A program made the translations under genes and the position numbers. From contig JAPUHZ010000066.1 of the NCBI GenBank assembly GCA_027297485.1, positions 1-18,684 of the forward strand: DNA of 18,684 nt, in the 5' to 3' direction. Within the stretch, counting starts at the first letter, position 1; each line of letters starts with the position of its first letter. Under the pieces are notes generated by a model, which had not been told where the DNA came from, ran no database searches, and worked only from the letters and a program-made list of their open reading frames with translations. Shown piece by piece: positions 13,472 through 18,684 of this stretch. This stretch comes from Deltaproteobacteria bacterium. Its GTDB lineage: Bacteria; Desulfobacterota_B; Binatia; UBA9968.

Positions 13472-14074
13472 TTAGCGACTCGTCGTGAAAGACTTGGTAA
13501 ATTTTTCCTCTCTATTTAAAGTCTCCTGCAATTGCTTGGCTTCTTCTCGTTTGGCAAAACGGCCCACCCGCACACGGTGCCAAGTCCGCCCTTTGATTGT
13601 GGTGGGCACTACATAGGCATCATACCCCTTATCCCTGAGCTTCTTGGCCAAGCCCTTGGCATCTCTCTCATGGGGATAGGCATTGACCTGAACGGACCAT
13701 ACGCTCTCTTGTGTTCCTGTTTGAGCCCCCACCTTTTCCGCCTCAGCTCTCTTTGGGGCTGGAGGTTTTTTCTTGACCTTTGGCGGCAATGCGGCTTTTT
13801 TTGTGCCTGTCTTGGACAAGGTGTCATAAAAAGTCATTTCTTCTTTGGCTGCAGGCCCCGACCTCGAACTAGGGGCCTGGGGTCGAACAGGGATTTTAAC
13901 CAGTGGTCCCTCACTTTTCTTAAGGATCTTTCTCTCTTCTATCCCCTGCCCGATCAGGGTACCCAGAAAGAAAATGACAACAGAGGTGACAGTAAACCCC
14001 GCTGCAAGAACAGCCAGTTGACCTCGACTAAAATAGTAAAGGTGTTGGCCTCTTTCTTTCCAATTCTCCGCCAT
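13472..14074 (-). CDS. Membrane-anchored SPOR-domain protein
   Basis: The 200-residue product has a short basic cytoplasmic start, one transmembrane helix (about 18-42), a Lys/Pro/Ala-rich linker (about 50-122) and a C-terminal SPOR domain (about 125-195: WSVQVNAYPHERDAKGLAKKL, then WHRVRVGRF). SPOR domains bind denuded septal peptidoglycan, so a role in division or envelope maintenance is likely, with the domain in the periplasm. ATG at 14074 is preferred over the GTG at 14110, since the protein then starts just before the membrane helix. It follows argS by 86 bases. I recall argS and SPOR genes being adjacent in several deltaproteobacteria-like genomes. No specific name is justified. Confidence 0.88.
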   Translation of the reverse strand: MAENWKERGQHLYYFSRGQLAVLAAGFTVTSVVIFFLGTLIGQGIEERKILKKSEGPLVKIPVRPQAPSSRSGPAAKEEMTFYDTLSKTGTKKAALPPKVKKKPPAPKRAEAEKVGAQTGTQESVWSVQVNAYPHERDAKGLAKKLRDKGYDAYVVPTTIKGRTWHRVRVGRFAKREEAKQLQETLNREEKFTKSFTTSR

Positions 14075-14160
14075 AAAACTAGCTCTCTTTCCTCTCGCCC
14101 TGCCTCCCACCCCCCACTGTTAAGGCATGAGGCACCAGAATACCTCCCGCCTATTGCCCG

Positions 14161-15837
14161 TTAGGACCGGGCAGCCATCCTCAATGGGGCCTGAATCCCT
14201 AAAAGATGCAAACCCTTACGAATGACCTTCTGCACGTTTTGCACCAATAAGAGACGGGCTCGGGTCAGGCCCACATCGTCCGAGATGACCCGGAACCGAT
14301 TGTAATAGCGGTGGAACTCCCCTGCCAACTCGAGCAGGTAAAAGACCAACCGATGGGGCTCCAGCTCCTTGACACTCTCCTCAACCACGTCGTTAAACTG
14401 GACCGCCCGTTTGATGAGCCCCAGCTCCTCCGCGAGATCCAGCCGTTCCGTCTCGGCCTCACGCAACGTCGAATCCTCCAGCGAGTGCCCTTTCTGACGG
14501 GCCTGCTCGAAGATGCTGGCGATTCGGGCATGGGCGTACTGGACATAGAATACCGGATTCTCGCTCGACTCCCTTTTGGCCAGATCCAGATCAAAATCGA
14601 GATGGCTACCCGCCTTGCGCATGAGGAAGAAAAACCGTGCCGCATCTCTCCCCACTTCTTCCAACAGCTCCCTTAGAGATACAAACTCTCCCAGGCGCTT
14701 TCCCATCCGTACCGGTTCCCCCGCACGGGTGAGGTGCACCATCTGGACCAAAACGACCTGGAGGACTTGGGGATTATACCCCAGCGCCTTCACGGCCGCC
14801 TGAATACGACTCACATAGCCATGATGATCCGCACCCCAAACATTGATGAGTCTCTTAAAACCCCGCTCCAACTTGTCTCGATGATAGGCGATATCGCTGG
14901 CGAAATAGGTCAGCTCGCCACCGCTCTTGATCACCGCTCGGTCCTTGTCATCTCCGTACGCGGTCGCCCGAAACCACTGGGCTCCCTCACTCTCGTAGAT
15001 CAACCCGCCCGTGCGCAAAAACTCGATCACCCGCTCCACCTTTCCTTGCTCTCTCAGCCTGCTCTCGCTAAAGAAAGAATCAAAGGTGATATCGAACTCT
15101 GTTAGATCATCGCGAATCGCCGCAAGTAGGGTTTGCCCCCCGTAACGGCTAAGAAAATCGATCGCTTTCGTTCTGTCCTCCGATAGGAACCTTTCCCCCC
15201 ACTCTCCTTTAACTTTCCCTGCGATCTCCCTGACATATTCTCCCCGATAGGCTCCCTCCGGGAACTCTGGCCTTTCCCCGTAAAGCTCGCGATAGCGGAG
15301 GTAGACGGACAGCCCTAACTGTTCCATCTGCCTTCCAGCATCATTCACGTAGTACTCCCGTTCCACATTGAACCCGACGGCCTCAAGCAAACGCCCCAAG
15401 ACATCCCCGATAACCGCCACACGCCCGTGCCCCACATGAAGCGGACCGGTTGGGTTGACACTGGCGAACTCAACCTGCGCCTTATCTCCGTGACCTAAGT
15501 CGAGTGTCTGTTCCTTTTCTGCCGCGATCTCTTTGAGGCGCTGGTAGCAAAACTTGGGGGAAAAGGTGAAATTCAAAAAGCCGGGGCCGGCAATTTCTAC
15601 ATGCGCCAGTATCCCATCCGGATCTTCTAGGTTTTTAAGGATGGCCTCTGCGATGGCCCGCGGCGGTTTCCTCTGCTTCTGGGCCCAAATCAGCGCCACG
15701 TTAGTAGCCAGGTCCCCAAATTCCTTCTGCTTTGGAGGCTCAAGAAGCAAAGGGGGGAGATCTGTTGTTTTCAGCTCTCCCCCCTTTATCGTTTTCTCAA
15801 TGGCTTGCGTCAACAGATCCCTAAGGTGACTCTTCAT
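14161..15837 (-). CDS. argS: Arginyl-tRNA synthetase
   Basis: ArgS charges tRNA-Arg with arginine. The 558-residue product has the N-terminal tRNA D-loop-binding domain (about 1-110, KEFGDLATNVAL), the class I HIGH signature as HVGHG (134-138) in ASVNPTGPLHVGHGR, YVNDAGRQ, WGADHHGYVSRI, the KMSK-position motif RMGKR (377-381) and the C-terminal DALR anticodon-binding domain (about 440-558, with YAHARIASIF at its start). The start at 15837 is chosen because AAGGGAG lies just upstream and the family begins there; the frame extends 18 codons upstream. It is the first gene of the long minus-strand series and has a promoter about 110 bases upstream. Confidence 0.97.
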   Translation of the reverse strand: MKSHLRDLLTQAIEKTIKGGELKTTDLPPLLLEPPKQKEFGDLATNVALIWAQKQRKPPRAIAEAILKNLEDPDGILAHVEIAGPGFLNFTFSPKFCYQRLKEIAAEKEQTLDLGHGDKAQVEFASVNPTGPLHVGHGRVAVIGDVLGRLLEAVGFNVEREYYVNDAGRQMEQLGLSVYLRYRELYGERPEFPEGAYRGEYVREIAGKVKGEWGERFLSEDRTKAIDFLSRYGGQTLLAAIRDDLTEFDITFDSFFSESRLREQGKVERVIEFLRTGGLIYESEGAQWFRATAYGDDKDRAVIKSGGELTYFASDIAYHRDKLERGFKRLINVWGADHHGYVSRIQAAVKALGYNPQVLQVVLVQMVHLTRAGEPVRMGKRLGEFVSLRELLEEVGRDAARFFFLMRKAGSHLDFDLDLAKRESSENPVFYVQYAHARIASIFEQARQKGHSLEDSTLREAETERLDLAEELGLIKRAVQFNDVVEESVKELEPHRLVFYLLELAGEFHRYYNRFRVISDDVGLTRARLLLVQNVQKVIRKGLHLLGIQAPLRMAARS

Positions 15838-15948
15838 CTCTCCCTTTAACCATTCCCTACTGCTCCAGGTGGCCGAGCCACCAGTAGACATGAGACCTCA
15901 CTGTGTCGCGCAGAATATTCATCTCAGAAATCGACCCTAAGACAAGCA

Positions 15949-15978
15949 TTTATAAATACTTTTTACTCTTAAAGTCAA
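15949..15978 (-). promoter_or_regulatory. Predicted sigma70 promoter of the argS-trp series
   Basis: Read on the minus strand, TTGACT (15978-15973) is followed after 18 bases by TATAAA (15954-15949), each five of six consensus bases. An AT-rich ATGAAAAAATC lies just upstream of the -35. Transcription would start near 15942, leaving a leader of about 105 bases before argS. It sits in the only gap between kptA and argS. Confidence 0.6.
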
Positions 15979-16013
15979 GCCGATTTTTTCATGAGTTTCG
16001 CCTAACTGTTGGC

Positions 16014-16565
16014 TCATTTCTCCCACAACGACAAAAACCTTAATGGAACCTCTTTGGTGAGGAACAAAGGGCCCGATGAGTAAAAGAGAACCCCACCGGC
16101 ATAGGCTGCCTGGGAATCAATCACTAGGACGCTGGGAGAGAAGTCGCCCCTTTTTCCTACAGCAAGCGCATCTTCTAATATGGGACTGAGGTGAACAAAT
16201 TGCCTGCCCCGAGGTTTAAGCCCCTCGCGCAGGATGGTTTGAGCCAGATCATGGGCCGTACCATGATAGAGATGGGGAGGGGGCTCTACGGCTTCCAATC
16301 CAAGATCCACTGGAAAGGAGTGACCATAAGTCGCACGTACTTTACCTTCCCTCAGCTCAAAGCGCTTCTTGTCAGAACCCTCAATAACGCTTAGGATCTC
16401 TTCCTCTGTGATCTCCGGGAAACGGTCTTGAAGCCTCTCGACGAGTTCACCCCAAGGAATAAAACCTTGCGGATCGAAGTGCAGCAGATAATCCGAGGGG
16501 CGATGGCGCAGAAGAAAGCTCAGGAAACGAGAGATTCGCTCTACAGGAACCAAAATAACCCTCAA
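16014..16565 (-). CDS. kptA: RNA 2'-phosphotransferase, Tpt1/KptA family
   Basis: KptA/Tpt1 removes an internal 2'-phosphate from RNA using NAD+, yielding ADP-ribose 1'',2''-cyclic phosphate. Some bacterial members also ADP-ribosylate nucleic acid ends. The 183-residue length matches the family. Recognisable segments: LSFLLRHRP (Arg20, His21), VRATYGHS (Arg77, His82; many relatives have Gln where Tyr80 lies), LYHGTAHDLAQTILREGLKPR, RQFVHLSP (His125) and GKRGD (Arg139). These cover the catalytic Arg/His set. The longest frame starts with a TTG at 16565, whose TTGA overlaps the stop of the dehydrogenase gene. A TTG at 16553 with GAGGG five bases before it is an equally likely start. The physiological RNA substrate in bacteria is generally unknown. 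Confidence 0.92.
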   Translation of the reverse strand: MRVILVPVERISRFLSFLLRHRPSDYLLHFDPQGFIPWGELVERLQDRFPEITEEEILSVIEGSDKKRFELREGKVRATYGHSFPVDLGLEAVEPPPHLYHGTAHDLAQTILREGLKPRGRQFVHLSPILEDALAVGKRGDFSPSVLVIDSQAAYAGGVLFYSSGPLFLTKEVPLRFLSLWEK

Positions 16566-17443
16566 CCCTTCTTTTGTCCGGAGATTAACGCAAAAACATG
16601 ATAAGCAATGCCAGTCGCCTCATAACCGTCCAGGCCATTGGCCTGTGCGATCGAAAAGAGCTGGTAGGCCAGGGCGGTAAATGGAACCGGGATCTCCATC
16701 TCTTTGGCCATCTCCAACCCGAAGCCCACATCTTTGGGCATCCAGGACTTGCGTGGTTTAAACTTACGGCTAACAAGCGTCTGACACATCCGCTCCATCG
16801 ACTCCGAGTGGCTTTGGGAGTTGCGCAATACCATTTGAAAGGTCTCCCCCGATACCCCACCTTTTTTTAACCAGTTAAAGATCTCGGCTATACCCATATG
16901 CTGAATAGCAGCAAACATGGCCATAGCGTTTTTAACCAGCTTGGCGTTGCCTAACTCTCCCACATGGAGGACCTTCTTTCCCATCGCTTGAAAGATCGGC
17001 AGGTGCTGATCAAAAAGCTCCTTCGGACCAGATACCCAGATCGCGAGCGTGCCTGCGGCTGCATGCTCTTCCACTCCGCCGGCTGCGGCATCCAGGATCT
17101 TCCACCCATCTTTCTGCAACTCCTGGCTGACCCCTAAAATTGTCTTCTTGTCGATGCTGCTGCAATCGATCCAGAGCCTGGCGCCGGTAGCTGCCTCACA
17201 CAAACCCCCTTTGCCTAACCCGACCTGCTTGACGGCCTCACTGTAAGGAAGCATGGAGAACACCAACTCCGAGGCCTCGGCTACAGCCTTTGCAGAGTCT
17301 TTCACCTGCGCCCCTTGGCTCTCCAGACCACGCGTTACCTCACGCCTGAGATCGTGAATCACCAAGTCATACCCAGCCTTGATGAGATTGGCCGCCATCC
17401 CGCCACCCATCCCACCCGTACCGATAAAACCTAAAGTCTTCAT
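16562..17443 (-). CDS. NAD(P)-dependent beta-hydroxyacid dehydrogenase (3-hydroxyisobutyrate dehydrogenase family)
   Basis: The 293-residue product has an N-terminal Rossmann fold (GFIGTGGMG, glycines 8/10/13), a family DCSSIDKKT segment (93-101; usually D-x-S-T) and DAAAGGVEEHAAAGTLAIWVSG (118-139), where relatives usually have a PVSGG core. The helical C-terminal domain follows, with GELGNAKLVKNA carrying the probable catalytic Lys168 and PKDVGFGLEMA. Members reduce or oxidise small 3-hydroxy acids, succinic semialdehyde or tartronate semialdehyde. The altered substrate loop means the substrate cannot be named. AAGGAGAG six bases before the ATG is a strong ribosome binding site. Its stop codon overlaps the longest kptA frame. 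Confidence 0.9.
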   Translation of the reverse strand: MKTLGFIGTGGMGGGMAANLIKAGYDLVIHDLRREVTRGLESQGAQVKDSAKAVAEASELVFSMLPYSEAVKQVGLGKGGLCEAATGARLWIDCSSIDKKTILGVSQELQKDGWKILDAAAGGVEEHAAAGTLAIWVSGPKELFDQHLPIFQAMGKKVLHVGELGNAKLVKNAMAMFAAIQHMGIAEIFNWLKKGGVSGETFQMVLRNSQSHSESMERMCQTLVSRKFKPRKSWMPKDVGFGLEMAKEMEIPVPFTALAYQLFSIAQANGLDGYEATGIAYHVFALISGQKKG

Positions 17444-17536
17444 AAATCTCTCCTTGCTTGCTATAAACCCGGCTTCTCTGTTCCTTAGCGAAGATTGACT
17501 CCGAGTCTCTGGAAGTCTCTGCGAAGGTGAGGAAAA

Positions 17537-17580
17537 GCAGCATCGACTGTCTGAGCCCGAAGGGCGAGTTTCGATGCTGC
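17537..17580. repeat. Cruciform-like inverted repeat upstream of the dehydrogenase
   Basis: GCAGCATCGA (17537-17546) and TCGATGCTGC (17571-17580) are perfect ten-base arms. The loop contains a second small hairpin, GCCC-GAA-GGGC. It lies in the 232-base gap between the ChrR-type cupin and the dehydrogenase, which also has repeated CTCTGGAAGTCTCTGCG-like words. It resembles a REP-type intergenic repeat. Confidence 0.65.
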
Positions 17581-17675
17581 CCGAGACAAGCAGCTAAGAC
17601 TTCCCGACGCGGAGGCACTGAAGCGAAGGGGCAGAGAGGCCGATCCACATAAACTCCTAGCCATCAGAACAAAAC

Positions 17676-18077
17676 TCATTCTTTCACAATCCTCACCCCC
17701 TCAGGCCAGAGAACCAAAACTACGGTTTCTCCGATGCCTCGTGGGGTATGAACGGATTTAGGATCTAAATAGACAATATCCCCCTCAGCGTAAACCCCGC
17801 TCTCATCCGCAATCCCACCCTTAAGAACCAAATAAAATTCCCCGCCAATATGCTCATGCCGCAAAAAGGCCTTGGGATCCGCGTCGGCCCTGATTCGGTA
17901 GAGAACCAACTCCCTTGCCCCCTCCCGTGCCAACCTGGACATGGATAACCCGTTGCCAAAATCCTTCCACTTGAGTTGATCCAACGCACCGTCATGCAGT
18001 TGGATTTTGATGAGGTCTTTGAGCGATCGGCGGAGCAAGTCCGTATCCTTTCTCCCTACCTCAAGGCTAAATATCAC
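17676..18077 (-). CDS. ChrR-type cupin protein
   Basis: The 133-residue product ends in a cupin like the C-terminal domain of the anti-sigma factor ChrR: RHEHIGGEFYLVLKG has His74, His76 and Glu80, and DPKSVHTPRG has His110, together the usual metal site. The DESGVYAEGDIVY segment is also typical of this subfamily. The N-terminal zinc-binding anti-sigma domain of ChrR is absent, and no sigma factor gene is adjacent, so an anti-sigma role is not supported. It may be a small metal-dependent enzyme or sensor. The start is a GTG at 18077 with a poor ribosome binding site; the next in-frame ATG is at residue 46, inside the conserved part. Confidence 0.8.
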   Translation of the reverse strand: MIFSLEVGRKDTDLLRRSLKDLIKIQLHDGALDQLKWKDFGNGLSMSRLAREGARELVLYRIRADADPKAFLRHEHIGGEFYLVLKGGIADESGVYAEGDIVYLDPKSVHTPRGIGETVVLVLWPEGVRIVKE

Positions 18078-18477
18078 GCATTAAGGCTTAACAAAAGAGG
18101 TCTGATTTTGTAAGTCATCGCTGGCCGCACCTTAGTCTCAAAGAGATAGGTAAAGAGATGAGATAGTTAAGCGATGTAGCGGTATCAGGTGGCAAGGTGA
18201 CTGGAAAAGGATCGCAAGAGAGATCGCAAGAGGAATGAAAGGGTATCTGGTATAAACCGAGGTGAGGGGGAGGGAAGTGCTTAGCCCAACTGATTCACTG
18301 CCGACATAGAGGCTGATTCTATTGCAGTTATATGGGTATTATCTTGATCAGTGTTTGTCGGCTGGACCACGCCCCAAAGTGCCTTGACAAGTCCTGGAGA
18401 AGGCAGGAGAATCCTCCCTGTTTTCCGAAATTTAGTGGCGGTACTATGCTGGCCAATATACTCACTAGTTGAAATTT
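18078..18477. other. Intergenic region between divergent genes
   Basis: About 400 bases with no convincing gene. Contents: a 12-base tandem repeat at 18210-18232, distant inverted arms GCCGACA (18300-18306) and TGTCGGC (18356-18362), and TTGACA at 18384-18389 with GAGAAT 17 bases later, a weak promoter candidate for the plus-strand gene at 18478. The 60-65-codon frames on both strands look random. Confidence 0.5.
18210..18232. repeat. Short tandem repeat
   Basis: GATCGCAAGAG occurs twice with a 12-base period (18210-18220 and 18222-18232). It may be a simple duplication; its position 130-150 bases upstream of the ChrR-type cupin start allows, but does not show, a regulatory role. Confidence 0.4.
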
Positions 18478-18684
18478 ATGAGCAACTCTGGGAAAGCAAC
18501 TATAAAAATAGAATTCTTTTGGCAATCTTCTGATAGAACTTTCAATGAAATGCTGCAGGCGTCTTTCAGCGAATCTAAAAAAATATCAATTGCCGTTGCT
18601 TACCTTTCGAGAGAAGGCTTAGAAAAAGTAAAATTGTATACACAATCGAACCAATCAATTAGAATTGTTTGCGGTATTCACGGC
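18478..18684 (+). CDS. Probable phospholipase-D-like (HKD) nuclease or helicase, 5' part only
   Basis: An ATG at 18478 opens 69 codons that remain open to the right edge; a TAG lies in frame three codons upstream. Residues 33-69 (SKKISIAVAYLSREGLEKV, then QSIRIVCGIHG) match the first strand-helix-strand unit of the N-terminal PLD-like domain seen in HKD nucleases, NgoFVII-like restriction enzymes and some defence helicases. There, IAVAY is the first core strand and V-G the second, before the HxK catalytic motif. The catalytic residues would lie beyond the window, so activity is unproven. The gene is more AT-rich than its neighbours, which hints at transfer. No strong ribosome binding site is present. 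Confidence 0.6.
   Translation, partial: MSNSGKATIKIEFFWQSSDRTFNEMLQASFSESKKISIAVAYLSREGLEKVKLYTQSNQSIRIVCGIHG

Noticed and set aside
13532..14164. 210-codon plus-strand frame
   Set aside because: Antisense to the SPOR-domain gene.
15979..16016. Possible terminator after kptA
   Set aside because: GCC/GGC and TGAG/CTCA pairs are short and no T-run follows on the minus strand; the sequence fits the argS promoter better.
17485..17679. Minus-strand frames in the gap before the dehydrogenase
   Set aside because: They are produced by the GC-rich inverted repeat and have no start signal of their own.

Overview
The window looks like chromosomal DNA of a Gram-negative bacterium. LptD, which inserts LPS into the outer membrane, is encoded, and a SPOR-domain envelope protein sits beside argS. 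Base composition is moderate, and several families of short palindromic repeats lie between genes. This fits an uncultured or environmental lineage such as NC10/Methylomirabilota, Rokubacteria, Nitrospirota or a deltaproteobacterial group. That placement is inference, because no rRNA or other decisive marker is present.

Layout. (1) 1-1412, minus strand: a UbiD-family decarboxylase that runs off the left edge. (2) 1413-4618: a gene-poor stretch with two pairs of direct repeats (R1 and R2), a short secreted protein on the minus strand (2002-2295), a secreted protein with a very strong ribosome binding site that appears frameshifted near its end (2922-3344), and a 66-residue protein with a classical C2H2 zinc finger behind a good promoter (3998-4198). 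(3) 4619-15837, minus strand: a long colinear gene series read argS, SPOR protein, trpD, trpC, trpF, trpB, trpA, folC, lptD, sugar-phosphate-isomerase-like cupin. A sigma70-type promoter lies just upstream of argS. trpE, trpG and accD are absent from it. (4) 16014-18077, minus strand: KptA/Tpt1 RNA 2'-phosphotransferase overlapping a beta-hydroxyacid dehydrogenase, then a ChrR-type cupin. (5) 18478-18684, plus strand: the first 69 codons of a probable phospholipase-D-like (HKD) nuclease or helicase that runs off the right edge.

How the genes work together. trpD, C, F, B and A cover every tryptophan step from anthranilate to tryptophan. Anthranilate synthase must be encoded elsewhere. The cluster is joined to translation (argS), folate polyglutamylation (folC) and outer-membrane assembly (lptD), which suggests a housekeeping transcription unit.

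Most notable signals. A palindromic repeat appears to be inserted in frame inside trpF, adding about ten residues. Different hairpin repeats occupy most gaps of the trp cluster, one of them supplying the trpC stop codon. The 1.4-4.6 kb stretch carries mobile-element-like repeats and small exported or zinc-finger proteins. The right edge may be the start of a defence-type gene. I found no tRNA, rRNA, CRISPR array or intact transposase.
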